A stretch of DNA of 62,884 bases from Bacteroidales bacterium (lineage in GTDB: Bacteria; Bacteroidota; Bacteroidia; Bacteroidales; VadinHA17). This document shows, piece after piece, positions 1 through 9,401 of the stretch. Made by a program: the position numbers and the translations under genes. The DNA is taken from positions 1 through 62,884 of the forward strand of contig JALONT010000017.1 of assembly GCA_025454795.1 (NCBI GenBank), in the 5' to 3' direction. The stretch's first letter is position 1, and each line of letters opens with the position of its first letter. The notes below the pieces were generated by a model, which was not told the origin of the DNA, did no database searches, and saw only the letters and a program-made list of their open reading frames with translations.

Positions 1-348
1 GTCATCATCAATTAAATAGGTCGAGTAATACCAGGGATGATAAACCTCCATATCATGGTCAATAGTCATTTTCTGTTTCCATGATGAATTGGTGATATCG
101 CCAAGTGTTATCCTCATGTTAAGGGAAGCGGGAAGAGGAAATACCTCCACCTGGTCTGAAATATAATCCTCCTTTGACGGAGACATTGAAATCATCTGGT
201 TTGGCAGATGCATTTTAGGATGCGTTACATGCAGAATAAAAGGAACCGTTCCAATCGTCGGATCAACATATTTTGTAAAATCCTCCTGCACATGAGATGT
301 ACAGCCCGATAAGAGAATCAGAGTGATAAATAATAATTTACGTTTCAT
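1..348 (-). CDS. GH92-family alpha-mannosidase-like lipoprotein, N-terminal part (runs off the window)
   Basis: Reading leftward from the ATG at 348 there are 116 open codons with no stop before the window edge, so only the N-terminus is present. The protein begins with a lipoprotein signal (MKRKLLFITLILLSGC), then YVDPTIGTVPF, close to the (D)YVnPfIGT opening that is characteristic of glycoside hydrolase family 92. GH92 enzymes are calcium-dependent exo-acting alpha-mannosidases in periplasm or at the cell surface. The rest of the visible region (residues 50-116) is beta-rich and less typical of the family, so the exact family is likely but not certain. It lies next to a second GH92-like scrap on the same strand. 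Confidence 0.6.
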   Translation of the reverse strand, partial: MKRKLLFITLILLSGCTSHVQEDFTKYVDPTIGTVPFILHVTHPKMHLPNQMISMSPSKEDYISDQVEVFPLPASLNMRITLGDITNSSWKQKMTIDHDMEVYHPWYYSTYLIDDD

Positions 349-1165
349 TTTGAGTTAAACTTAAAATTATAAATATTTGCTCTCAGTAAATGACAAAAAA
401 ACAATTACACATTGATTGTTAATATCTTATGATTTTATTGTTAATAAATGCACGTTCTTTTATTAGTATAAAACCTTGATATTCAGTATTTTGGAATAGA
501 AGTACCAATACAAATTCCGACAATGAAAATCAAGGTTGAAAACAAAGTTACACTATTATCTGATACGTTGAAAGAGTTTGTATCCCAAATACCATCGCCG
601 ACATAAAAATCATGTTTTGATTTATGAACCTGCTAATAATATTCACTGTAATATTGATAGTCTTCGTTAAAGTTGATCATTCGCTCGCAGGTCCGGTATA
701 ACCCTGAATAAAACGATCTATTCAGGGATTCAGTTCCACCTGTCACCTCAATATGGTTAATCACCATGTCCCAGACTTCCTTACTCATGATAACAATTTT
801 TTAATTTTACATATAACAATCTTGTAAAAAGTGTCTACAAAGGTCTGACATATCTGCAATAGGCTGTGAAACTTATAATTTGTCAATTATTTATCATCCC
901 ACAAGCTATATAACCATCGTAGTAATATTCAGGCGATTCTTTTTCTTTCCATTATGGATGTCTGTACAAAAAAAATATCTGTTAATTAAATATTAATGAG
1001 TATCTTAATTACTCAATACTAACATTATTTTTAATGCATTAAAAAAAGAAAAAACATCATTATTTTTGACAGCAGCTAAATTCATAAGCTGATTCTAACT
1101 TAGATCTGTTTATATTATTATGAAGGATAACTTTTACCAGTGTTAACAATTTAAAACTATGAGTT
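349..1165. other. Gene-poor AT-rich gap with a GH92 scrap
   Basis: About 800 bases separate the divergent GH92-like and GH71/99-like genes. The only recognisable content is a GH92-like fragment on the minus strand at 633-788. The part adjoining 1166 is very AT-rich and probably holds the leader of the GH71/99-like gene, but I see no clear TAnnTTTG box at a useful distance. Confidence 0.5.
633..788 (-). pseudogene. Remnant of a second GH92-family gene (internal fragment)
   Basis: A 51-codon open stretch contains EVTGGTESLNRSFYSGLYRT followed by CERMINFNED. This matches the conserved interior segment of GH92 proteins (FYxALYrxyeRMvNitEDGkYys), which normally lies several hundred residues from the N-terminus. 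Here it follows an ATG by 28 codons and stops straight after, so it cannot be a working enzyme. It lies upstream of, and in the same direction as, the GH92-like N-terminus at 348, so it must come from another gene copy. Family recognition is by motif only. Confidence 0.55.
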
Positions 1166-2458
1166 ATGAGTATTAAGAAAACTTTATTAGTGCATTCTTT
1201 AATAATGATCAGTCTGGTTTTATCTTCACAGACCAGGCATGCTTCAGAAAGCAGGTTTAAAAGTTATAAAGGACTTGTGATGGCAGGATACCAGGGCTGG
1301 TTTCGTTTGCCCGAAGATGGAATAATGTATCCCGATGAAAATAAAGTTGCAATTGACATGTGGCCGGATGTGAGTGAATATAAAAAAACTTATCCCACCG
1401 GCTTAAAATTGGCCGATGGAAGTACAGCCTGCTTCTTCAATTCGGCCGACGAAAGCACAATCGACATTCATTTTAAATGGATGAAGGAATATGGTTTGGA
1501 TGGTGTATTCATGCAACGTTTTTTTAATGCTGCCAAACCCAACAATAGAAAAGGACATTCAACCGATGTATTGAAATATGCTTTTGCAGCCGCCTCAAAA
1601 TATGAGCGCGCTATCGCTGTTATGTACGACCTATCTGGTTTAAACGCTAACGTTAGCCCCCGTATCTATCCATTTCAGGGCGAAGATGTTTCTGTATTGA
1701 TTGATGACTGGAAGTTTATTGTTGATTCTCTGAAATTAACCAATCAAAAAGGTACAAAAACCTATCTTCAACACAACGGGAAACCTTTAGTATGCATTTG
1801 GGGAGTTGGTAATCCTGATCGTGGGTACGATATCCGGAAAATTGGATTGGAGCGCTTTATGGATTTTTTAAAGAATGATCCGGAGTATGGAGGTTGTAGC
1901 ATTATGCTTGGAGTTCCTACCTTTTGGCGCGACTTAAATGCGGATTGCATCCATGACCCGTATTTGCACGAATTGATTAAACAGGCTGATATAGTTCTCC
2001 CCTGGATGGTTCAACGTTTTACTCCACTTCTTCACCATGATATGGATAGATACCGTGACATCATTTTAGACGATATCAAATGGTGCAAGGAATATAATAT
2101 CGATTATGTACCCATTGTTACACCTGGTTTTAGTTGGCATAACCTGAGTCGGATAAAATATCCTGACGATATTAAACCACTTGGATCAATTCCACGCCAA
2201 GGAGGTCGTTTTTACTGGCAACAAATATCAACAGCTATTCTGGCTGGCGCCGATATGTTGTATGTGGCTATGTTCGATGAAGTAAACGAAGGGACTGCAA
2301 TTTTTAAGGTAAGCAATAATCCTCCGGTAAGTACCGTGGCTAAATTTGTTGATTTAGATGGAAAACCTTCTGACCATTATTTATGGTTGACAGGGCAGGG
2401 TGCGAAAATGTTGCGAAAAGAAATTCCTGTAACTTTTAATATGCCAGAAAGAAAATAG
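1166..2458 (+). CDS. GH71/99-like glycoside hydrolase, exported
   Basis: This 430-residue protein has a signal peptide (about residues 1-26, ending SSQTRHAS) followed directly by the domain annotated in Bacteroidota as glycoside hydrolase family 71/99-like: YKGLVMAGYQGWF near residue 34, the DMWPDVSEY block, HFKWMKEYGLDGVFMQRFF near 102, and a C-terminal MFDEVNEGTAIFK block. GH71 covers alpha-1,3-glucanases and GH99 endo-alpha-mannosidases and mannanases; this subgroup has no settled specificity. There is no C-terminal sorting domain, so it is probably periplasmic. The same domain recurs inside the 950-residue T9SS protein at 18376-21228. A GH92-like mannosidase nearby fits an alpha-mannan-like substrate, which is an inference. 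Confidence 0.75.
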   Translation: MSIKKTLLVHSLIMISLVLSSQTRHASESRFKSYKGLVMAGYQGWFRLPEDGIMYPDENKVAIDMWPDVSEYKKTYPTGLKLADGSTACFFNSADESTIDIHFKWMKEYGLDGVFMQRFFNAAKPNNRKGHSTDVLKYAFAAASKYERAIAVMYDLSGLNANVSPRIYPFQGEDVSVLIDDWKFIVDSLKLTNQKGTKTYLQHNGKPLVCIWGVGNPDRGYDIRKIGLERFMDFLKNDPEYGGCSIMLGVPTFWRDLNADCIHDPYLHELIKQADIVLPWMVQRFTPLLHHDMDRYRDIILDDIKWCKEYNIDYVPIVTPGFSWHNLSRIKYPDDIKPLGSIPRQGGRFYWQQISTAILAGADMLYVAMFDEVNEGTAIFKVSNNPPVSTVAKFVDLDGKPSDHYLWLTGQGAKMLRKEIPVTFNMPERK

Positions 2459-2613
2459 TAATATTTATTAATCCGAAACGGATGAAATCAAAAACAAGAT
2501 AAACTGCTTACTGCTTCGCTCAAGTATAAAAAGACTTATACGACTGTAAAGTTTAATATATCAGAGTATTAGTGCTTTTTAGCAACAATATAAATAATTT
2601 TAAAAATAATAAC

Positions 2614-4102
2614 ATGATGAAAAACCTTGTAAAAATTTCATTACTTATGCTGAGAATCTTTGTCGGCTGGCATTTCCTGTATGAAGGTTTGATAAAATTA
2701 GTACAAGGGGACTGGTCATCTGAGGCGTACCTGAAGGGATCTATTGGATTTCTATCCGGATTTTATCACTGGATGGCATCAGATCCCGGAGTAGTGCAGG
2801 TTATAGATTTTCCGGATATCTTCTGTTTCAGGGATAATTCTTTTGGCACTGTATTATTTTGCATATCCGCCTTTTGGAAGTGCCTATTCCGGGTTAAACT
2901 TAGACGGGCATTACTGGATCATTAATAATCAGCTGATAGAAATCATTGCTCTGTCTATCATATTAAAATTCCCTTTGAGGGAATTTGGTCTTTTAAAATT
3001 CATTCCTTTCAAATTTGCAAATAAGGTTGATAAACCTGAAATGCCGGAAGAAGTTACAAGTAATCCGGAGGAAGTTTCAGTTAATATGACGAGACGAAGA
3101 GAATTATTAAAGGGATTGGCAGCCCTGCCTTTATTTGGAGGGATGTTGATTGGAGCTGTTGCAAGAGCAAAGTCTATGAATCCTGATGCATTATCAGGAT
3201 CTACCATCGCTTTGAAAAAAATAGACCTCACTGATCTTAAAGGTGAATTGCCAAGGGGGAAAATAGCTGATCTTGAAATCGGCCGCCTGATCATGGGAAA
3301 TAACCTGGTTACAGGAGTTGCTCATGCCCGGGACTTGCATTATGCCAGGCAGCTTGTCAGGCAGTACAATACTGAAGAAAAATTATTTGAAACTTTTTCC
3401 ATTGCTGATCAGGCCGGGATTAACATGACAACTATGGGATTGGGTTCTTTCCGTTGTTTTGATAGATACAAAAAAATTACCGGTAGCAAGATGATGACAA
3501 ATTTCCAGATCAATGTTGACCTGAAAGGTAATGACAGATTATCTTTCTTTAAACAGGCCATGGATTACGGAGCCACAATGATGTATGTTCACGGCTCAAG
3601 CGGTGATTCCTTAACAGAGAATGGCCAGTTGGACCTGATCCGGGAAGCAGTTGAATATGTTCAAAGCCAGGGATACCCGGCAGGAATTGGAGGACATTCC
3701 ATACAGGTTGTAATTGCATGTGAAAAAGCGGGTATAAAACCTGACTATTACTTTAAGTCCATGCACCAGGATAATTACTGGTCGGCACATCCACGGGAAT
3801 TTCGTCAGGAATTCGAAGTCGCAGGAAAATCGCCAGATCACAATCATTCTCATGACAACATTTGGGATATTTTCCCGGAGCAGACCGTGGAGGTGATCAG
3901 TAAAGTTAATGTGCCTGTAATTGGATTTAAGGTACTTGCTGCAGGTGCAATCACTCCTGAGGATGGATTCCGTTATGCATTCGAGAGTGGAGCTGATTTT
4001 ATCTGTGTCGGGATGTTTGACTACCAGGTTGTGGAAGATGTAAATTTAGTGACTGAAATACTGAATAGTGACCTTAACAGGTCCCGTCCCTGGTATTCCT
4101 GA
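2614..4102 (+). pseudogene. DoxX-like membrane domain fused to a Tat-type TIM-barrel protein, broken by an internal deletion
   Basis: The start chosen is the ATG at 2614 (MMKNLVKISLLMLRIFVGWHF); a GTG at 2572 is in frame but lacks support. The first frame gives the first half of a DoxX-like membrane protein up to VVQVIDF near 2810 and then stops at 2925. The second half of that domain (RISSVSGIILLALYYFAYPPFG) is in another frame from about 2813, so roughly 20 residues of a membrane helix are missing and the frame changes. The second frame continues through a twin-arginine-like motif (TRRRELLKGLAALPLFGG) and about 310 further residues that look like a TIM barrel of unknown activity, to 4102. 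The gene is probably inactive unless the downstream part is translated on its own or this is an assembly error. Confidence 0.65.
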
Positions 4103-4261
4103 GATAACTATAATACTCATATTAAGTACTATTAATTAATGTTACGCAGATAATATTTAGTACTTAAAAAAGTAATTTAAAAATGATATAAAGTGATGCA
4201 AAATGCTTAACATTTAGAATGTTAAATAAAAAATACGAAGTAAAAAAACATCACTTTCAGG

Positions 4262-4462
4262 ATGAAAAATACAAATAAAAAATTAAACAATCAAGTAAAA
4301 ATCGTTAAGGCCTCATGTACAGGTAGTAACATTACAAAGTACTCAGTCCTCAATACAGTAGCCAAATACATGAACCGTCAAAACATCATTCAGTTCATCA
4401 GCAAAACGTTTCCCAGGTTACGGCACAACGCTGCTAAGTTTGTGGTATCAACCAGATTTTGA
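4262..4462 (+). pseudogene. Transposase N-terminal remnant
   Basis: This 66-codon frame contains SNITKYSVLNTVAKYMNRQN and then a TFPRLRHNAAKF block. It aligns by eye with a second decayed copy at about 26866-27100 (SNITKFAGQNTIAM, then STFPAL and HNITKFGFSRILM), so both derive from one transposase family. The reading frame ends at the point where the transposase body should continue. The next 200 bases hold another scrap ending YEHHFYKADREELDRLIEAA (about 4480-4544) and a short frame with a good Shine-Dalgarno (4566 onward), neither of which I recognise. I did not find terminal inverted repeats. Confidence 0.5.
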
Positions 4463-4675
4463 TCAAATAGAATTGAAAATGTATGAGCATCATTTTTATA
4501 AAGCCGACCGGGAAGAGCTTGACAGGCTTATTGAAGCGGCATAAAAACAAAGAAAGGAGGCAGATATGAGAACACACACGAGAGTGTATGGGCGAGGTAG
4601 GTTCCGTTAGCTCAAAAAATCAATTTGGATTTTTAAGTAAAATATAAATACAAACTTTCTAATAAATTTAAATAA

Positions 4676-5776
4676 ATGAAAAGACGCGATTTCAGCAAAA
4701 TGGCAGGCTTGGGTGTTTTAGCAATGCACTCCTTTCCCACAATCACCACTGCCATGTTATCTAAAAATGAACCTATTGGATCCTCAAAAGTTCCAATAGG
4801 AGTTTGCAATCATTCCCTAAGGGGAATGAATCTGAAAGCAAAACAGTTGGTTGAATATGCCATTGAACATAAGCTGGATTCTGTCCTGGTTAATGATTTT
4901 TTCACTTCGTTTGAGAGCCTTGAAAGTGAATACATTACAGAGGTTAGTAATTTAGCAAGGGCCCATGATATTAGCATTTATATCGGTGCTTTTAGTATAA
5001 GTAAAACAGCCTTAATGTATCGTGAAGGGTATGAAAGCGCTGAAGCAAGGTTGCTTGCGGCTATTCGTTTGGCTACCGCTGTTGGCTCTCCAATTGTTGC
5101 CACCCGTATCGGTTATCTTAGTGAACGTTACAGGGAAGGTGGCATGGAGGTTCATATTAAAGAAGTGATCAGAGTTCAGAAAGCCGTGCGTGGACCTGCA
5201 CTGGATGCCGGCATAAAGTTTGCCATTGAGAATCATGAGGAGCTGAGAACGGAGGAGTTACTTCGTATAATTTATGAAACAGGTACCGATATTTGCGGGG
5301 CTTTGCTGGATCCGGCCAATGCAGTTGGGGTAATGGAAGATCCGATACGCGCATTGCATGGTGAGCTCGGAAAGCATATTCTTTGTACGAGTGCACGGGA
5401 TTATATGGTGTATGAAACGGAGGAAGGGGCAACAATGCAATGTACCACGATTGGCAACGGATTGATGGATTATAAATATTACACAAATTTTTTAGCTGAA
5501 AATTGTCCCGGCGTGCCGATTCACGTGGAAACAGTGGGAAGCAGAAAAAAATCAATTCCTTTTCTGCAACCTGAATTCTGGAAAGGATTTCCCGATCTTC
5601 CTGCTACTGCAATTGTCGATTTTCTGAAACTGATCAGGCTTGGCCATCCTTTGAAGATATCGGAAGCTCCCGCGGGAACAGATAAGAAAAAATTTGAAAT
5701 AGAGCAACAGCAATCTGAGTTACAAAAGAGCGTGGATTATCTTCGCCGGGAATGTGGTGCCGGCTTGAAGAGTTGA
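4676..5776 (+). CDS. Xylose-isomerase-like TIM-barrel protein, Tat-exported sugar isomerase/epimerase family
   Basis: The protein has 366 residues and starts with a twin-arginine-type signal (MKRRDFSKMAGLGVLAMHS). The rest is an AP-endonuclease-2/xylose-isomerase-like TIM barrel: VPIGVCNHSLRG in strand 1, AIENHEEL (likely metal-ligand Glu) near residue 182 and ALLDPANAVG (likely metal-ligand Asp) near 210. Members of this family isomerise or epimerise sugars, and related proteins occur in 3-keto-sugar pathways with Gfo/Idh/MocA oxidoreductases and DUF1080 hydrolases, both present at 16.1-18.2 kb. The exact substrate cannot be read from the sequence. It is followed closely by the wrecked DUF5916 gene. 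Confidence 0.75.
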   Translation: MKRRDFSKMAGLGVLAMHSFPTITTAMLSKNEPIGSSKVPIGVCNHSLRGMNLKAKQLVEYAIEHKLDSVLVNDFFTSFESLESEYITEVSNLARAHDISIYIGAFSISKTALMYREGYESAEARLLAAIRLATAVGSPIVATRIGYLSERYREGGMEVHIKEVIRVQKAVRGPALDAGIKFAIENHEELRTEELLRIIYETGTDICGALLDPANAVGVMEDPIRALHGELGKHILCTSARDYMVYETEEGATMQCTTIGNGLMDYKYYTNFLAENCPGVPIHVETVGSRKKSIPFLQPEFWKGFPDLPATAIVDFLKLIRLGHPLKISEAPAGTDKKKFEIEQQQSELQKSVDYLRRECGAGLKS

Positions 5777-5880
5777 CAAATATTGAAGAGAACAGGCTAT
5801 TATGGACTATTTCGGAAGGAGATAATAACGGAAACTCTTTGATGGAACAGAACTCTCTTTTTCAAAAAAAGACACACAAC

Positions 5881-6612
5881 ATGGCTCGATATTTATATAC
5901 CCTGAAGATAATCCTCCTTCCCCTGATTTTTATGTCATTGCATTTGCAGGCTATGGATTCACCTTCCGGCATGGTTGTCCCAAAGATGGAGGGGACACTC
6001 CGTTTTGACGGCATGCCTGATGACGCAGTCTGGCAGAATATTCCTTCCTTTCAGATGGTTACTCACAGTCCCGTTTTCGGGCTGGAACCCACGGAAAAAA
6101 CAGATATCAAAGTAACGTATGATCAAGATTACATTTATATTGGTGCGTCCTTTTATGCAAAGGATGCTTCCCTGATCCGTCTTACGGGAGATGAATACCT
6201 GAAGCTTGTCTGGGCGCAAAACTATGCAACAGGACTGGATAACGATCCTTTTTCCATCAAGAATGTACAGTATTTTATAAACTGGGAGCGGCGTAAAAAC
6301 GTTGGATTTTACTATGATTTCATGCTCACCGGAAGAGAACCGCAATACCAACCCGGTATTGGACACCGTTCAAGGGACAATTATTACTATGGCGGGGCTA
6401 CAATCAACTATTCATGGATGATGGGGGAAGATTCGCCGATCATCAACCATGGTCCCTGCTTCAGGGTATCAAATTTCATCAGTCAGACCAGAGGTTTATT
6501 CGAAAGTGTCAACAGCGAAATCTTTTATGAAATGAACCTAAAGAATTCCTGGTTTTTGTCAGCAGGTTTAAGCAATAATTATGAGCATATATTTGATTTA
6601 CAAAATCTTTAA
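5881..6612 (+). pseudogene. DUF5916/CBM9-like outer-membrane protein, internally deleted and cut short at an IS5 remnant
   Basis: The start chosen is the ATG at 5881, which begins a clear signal peptide (MARYLYTLKIILLPLIF). Residues 30-100 form the CBM9-like domain typical of DUF5916 proteins (LRFDGMPDDAVWQNIPSF, DIKVTYDQDYIYIGASFYA). At about residue 101 the sequence jumps to a piece from much further along the DUF5916 part (RLTGDEYLKLVWAQNY, GIGHRSRDNYYYGGATINYSW). Family members are usually more than 700 residues, so several hundred residues are missing. The frame stops at 6612, where sequence of IS5-transposase type takes over. Confidence 0.65.
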
Positions 6613-7124
6613 CGAAACTCTTGATGCAGCCGGGGTTTTTGCCAATGAAGGCAAGATGGTGGATGCCAGGTGGACAAAGAAAAACAACGCAACCTTCTAT
6701 GGATTTAAAAATCATGTAAAAGCTGATACCAAGACAAAACTGATTGAGGAATATATAGTTACTGATGCTTCTGTGCATGATTGTCTTCGGCGCTACTTCG
6801 TGGTCACAAGCTATGGAACAGTTGCTGACAGAGAAAGACGAGGGACAACCGCTTTATGCTGAAAGTGCTTATACAGGGGAAGATCAGGAAATGGTTTACA
6901 AAAAGAAAAAAGTCATCAACAGAATAAATGAGAAAGGCTACCGAAACAATCCCTTGACCGAAGAACAAAAGGCCAACAATAAAGAGAAATCCAGGACAAG
7001 AGCAAGGGCCGAACAAGTGTTCGGCTTTTTAGAGAACAGCATGCAAGACTCTATTGTCCGTACTATCGGTATTGTAATAGATACAGCAAAAATAGGGGGT
7101 GAAATTAGGTTTTTCGAAAACTGA
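6581..7124 (+). mobile_element. IS5-family transposase remnant, 5'-truncated and frameshifted
   Basis: The first frame encodes AGVFANEGKMVDARWTKKNN, FYGFKNHVKADTKTKLIEEY and VTDASVHD, all typical of IS5-family DDE transposases. The reading then moves near 6785-6800 to another frame encoding QAMEQLLTEKDEGQPLYAES, AYTGEDQE, INEKGYRNNPLTEEQK and SRTRARAEQVFGFLENSM. The N-terminal third is absent. The KMVDA/RWTKKNN join also lacks the segment that normally lies between, and the C-terminus is degenerate. It lies across the end of the DUF5916 fragment, so insertion plus later deletion is the probable history. Boundaries are approximate because no inverted repeats were identified. Confidence 0.75.
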
Positions 7125-7208
7125 AATATATATTTGGGTTGAATAATGCCATCGAGAAAAGTATTTTTTCGAGGTGCTCTTAAGTATATTTTAAACTGGA
7201 TTTTTATT

Positions 7209-8372
7209 ATGAAGAGTACAAATTATGTGTTTCATTCTGAAGAACGGTTGTCTCATTTTGCTCGTTATTTATTCATTTTTTATATTGCGTTTCTCGGAAT
7301 CAGTTGTAACTCGTTAAATACAAAAGATTCGACTGAGTTAATATTGCTACAGGTGAGACACAAGGCCAGTCCATATAACAATGTATCTGATGTCCTGAGA
7401 AAGATGCCAAATAAGTTCTTCGATACAATTGATGGAGATAAGCTTGTGGAATGGATAGACAGCGGTTTCAAAGCAAATCCCCCGGTACCAGGCGAAAATC
7501 TCAAACGAGAACTATTATTTACTGCTATGGATGTGGCTACCATTGTTGGCGAAAAATCAGTGAGAAACCGAGGCATTGAAGATCCCCGTCTTTTAAAAAC
7601 ATACGACCTGAACTATTCTCCACTGGTCAAACTCAGAATTGAAAGTGAAAGAAAAATTTTAAAAGAACTTAAGAACCGGGTATCAACCAGAGATCTAGTT
7701 GTCTATAAAATGTACAATGAAGGTGTAATCATTTGTGCAACAGGCATCTGTTTCGGAGTTGATATTGTACTGCATCCTGAGAATAATGATCTGGCTGGTG
7801 ATTTCGCAAAAATACTGGATGGATTATTTATTACTCACAGCGATGGAGACCATTTTAATCCCAACAGCACTTTGAATGCAGAATTGAGCAAAATCAACAA
7901 ACCTGTTATTTTACCTGTAGACAATTTATCGGTACCTTTGAGTGGCATTCTTACTTCCGGAAACCTGGGAAGCATTGAATGGATTGCTTTTCGTGGTGGT
8001 CACATCAATCTGAGATTCAGTTCTTTTTACTTTTTCCGATCCGGAGAATGGAAAATACTTCACTCGGGAGATAATACAGCATGGATGGATTTTGCCAGGT
8101 CTGAATATGCAAAAGATCTTGATTTATTTCTGTTAAAACCAGAATCTATTTACCATGAAAATGGAAAACGTAAAGGAGGAATACAGGATGCAATGGAGGC
8201 TGCACTGCGTCAGATTAATGCACGGGTAATAATTCCTCATCATCTTTTAGAACTTGGACATGGTATGGGAGCATATGGACATGACATGGGATTCAGACTC
8301 TACCAACAGGTGCCTGAAGGTGTAAATGTACAAATGTTAAACTGGGGCGAGACTTTGACCATACGAAAGTAA
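7209..8372 (+). CDS. Metallo-beta-lactamase-fold lipoprotein (UlaG-like)
   Basis: The ATG at 7209 is preferred over one at 7146 because it gives a signal ending FLGISC, an SPII lipoprotein cleavage site. The C-terminal 230 residues are metallo-beta-lactamase-like: LFITHSDGDHFNP (HxDxDH variant of HxHxDH), a GGH motif, ILHSGDNTAWMD and ARVIIPHHLLELGHG. Such proteins hydrolyse phosphoesters, lactones or other esters, and UlaG acts on a sugar-lactone phosphate. A lactonase role would fit the oxidative sugar genes nearby, but this is inference. The replacement of the second metal His by Asp suggests altered metal binding. It directly follows the IS5 remnant. Confidence 0.65.
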   Translation: MKSTNYVFHSEERLSHFARYLFIFYIAFLGISCNSLNTKDSTELILLQVRHKASPYNNVSDVLRKMPNKFFDTIDGDKLVEWIDSGFKANPPVPGENLKRELLFTAMDVATIVGEKSVRNRGIEDPRLLKTYDLNYSPLVKLRIESERKILKELKNRVSTRDLVVYKMYNEGVIICATGICFGVDIVLHPENNDLAGDFAKILDGLFITHSDGDHFNPNSTLNAELSKINKPVILPVDNLSVPLSGILTSGNLGSIEWIAFRGGHINLRFSSFYFFRSGEWKILHSGDNTAWMDFARSEYAKDLDLFLLKPESIYHENGKRKGGIQDAMEAALRQINARVIIPHHLLELGHGMGAYGHDMGFRLYQQVPEGVNVQMLNWGETLTIRK

Positions 8373-8429
8373 TTTTCAGGAAAGTAGTTTTCAGAAGTTC
8401 TGTTTCTTCATCCATATCATGAAAAAATG

Positions 8430-8516
8430 GAACAGCTTATTGGCAAAAGTTCCTGACATGCTTGTGCCGAGGCTGTTTACTCCAATAATCGCGACGTTAA
8501 TACGATCGTTCGACCC
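8430..8516 (-). pseudogene. Gfo/Idh/MocA oxidoreductase remnant (NAD-binding start only)
   Basis: Read on the minus strand from 8516, the sequence gives GSNDRINVAIIGVNSLGTSM and then SGTFANKL. This is the beginning of the Rossmann fold in Tat-exported Gfo/Idh/MocA proteins; the intact gene at 16905-18245 has GSNDRIRMGIMGTNGRGRQM at the same place. Upstream no start or Tat signal remains and a stop follows within about 20 codons. The overlapping plus-strand frame (8419-8637) is therefore a chance frame. Confidence 0.55.
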
Positions 8517-8669
8517 GCTTCCTCTGCAACAATACCTGAACTATTTCGATGATGTAATAATAAACACAGGGAATATCCAGCCAATAAATCATTCTACAAA
8601 ACAATGGCAAGGTAAAGATCCAGAATCTACCAGGTGAATATAAAAATCTAAGATTTTACTAAGTACATG

Positions 8670-8978
8670 CTAAGTACATGACAAAAATTTAGAACATTGG
8701 TTAAATTTATCTATATCGTTGCTAAAAAGCAAGTCGTCAATGTAATTCAGTCCATATTTAAACAGGCTCTTTGCCCTCCTTCCATGTTTTTTGATTTTGA
8801 CGGGTTTGAGAGTATCAAGATATATTCCTGTCTTATAGACCCAGGCAAATGCAATTAAAACCAGCGACAACAACTTACTTACCCGTTCAATAACAGACAG
8901 ACGAGTATCCTCAATATTAAATCCTCTTGTTTTCAGCACCTTAGATGACTTATGGAAAGCTTTGAATAATGCTTTCAA
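8670..8978 (-). mobile_element. IS4-family transposase C-terminal remnant
   Basis: The frame encodes VLKTRGFNIEDTRLSVIERV, LLSLVLIAFAWVYKTGIYL, IKKHGRRAKSLFKYGLNYI and a final FKFLSCT-like end (SKFLSCT). These are typical of the C-terminus of an IS4-type transposase common in Bacteroidales. The upstream catalytic core is missing. An 11-base tandem duplication (ctaagtacatg at 8659-8669 and 8670-8680) overlaps the stop codon and may be a trace of insertion. The truncated front edge abuts an oppositely oriented transposase tail. Confidence 0.7.
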
Positions 8979-9243
8979 ATGGATTAAACAGCATCTTCAT
9001 ATTAAGGCGTTTTACGGAACAAGTCCGAATGCAGTTTATTGTCAGATTTGGATTGCAATCTGCACATACTTGCTAATTGCAATTGCCAAAAAGAAGCTGG
9101 ACCTGGCAATCAGTCTTTATACTTTCGCTCAAACAAAGGGTCTTACTCTTTTTGAGAAGACACCTGTCAAAGAACTTTTTAATAGTAAATTTAACTTTAA
9201 CAATTTGTCCGATGAGAGCCAGTTGTCATTCTGGCATCCTTAA
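8962..9243 (+). mobile_element. IS4-like transposase C-terminal remnant of another element
   Basis: The frame carries FKWIKQHLHIKAFYGTSPNA, QIWIAICTYLLIAIAKKKL and a GLTLFEKTPVKELF tail. This is the end of an IS4-like transposase group in Bacteroidota (ALFFKWIKQHL...FYGTSENAVKTQIW). Only the last 90 or so residues exist. It overlaps by a few bases, head to head, with the opposing transposase tail at 8670-8978, so two different elements have recombined or inserted into each other. No inverted repeats were identified. Confidence 0.65.
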
Positions 9244-9401
9244 CCGGACAGCAGTGATAATTTACAACTAACCAGATTGTTCTGAAATAGTCTGACTAAT
9301 TTGAGATATTGTTCAGGGCGATTGTTAGGTTTTTTCTTGAATTTGTATTAGTTTTATCACAATTGAATAAGAAAAATTGACAGCAATAGAAAAATCTTAT
9401 T

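Noticed and set aside
524-606. 27-codon frame (MKIKVENKVTLLSDTLKEFV...) with a possible frameshifted continuation
   Set aside because: Too short, with no recognised family and overlapping the GH92 scrap on the other strand; not supported as a gene.
4555-4610. Short frame after a good Shine-Dalgarno (starts MRTHTRVYGRGRFR)
   Set aside because: It resembles nothing I know; an idea that it was a group II intron end was dropped because no intron structure or reverse transcriptase is present.
8419-8637. Plus-strand 72-codon frame after the MBL-fold gene
   Set aside because: The opposite strand carries a recognisable Gfo/Idh/MocA fragment at 8430-8516, so the plus frame is a chance reading.
8659-8680. 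Tandem duplication of ctaagtacatg considered as a CRISPR-like or attachment repeat
   Set aside because: Only two abutting copies without spacer, beside an IS remnant; more simply an insertion trace or slippage.
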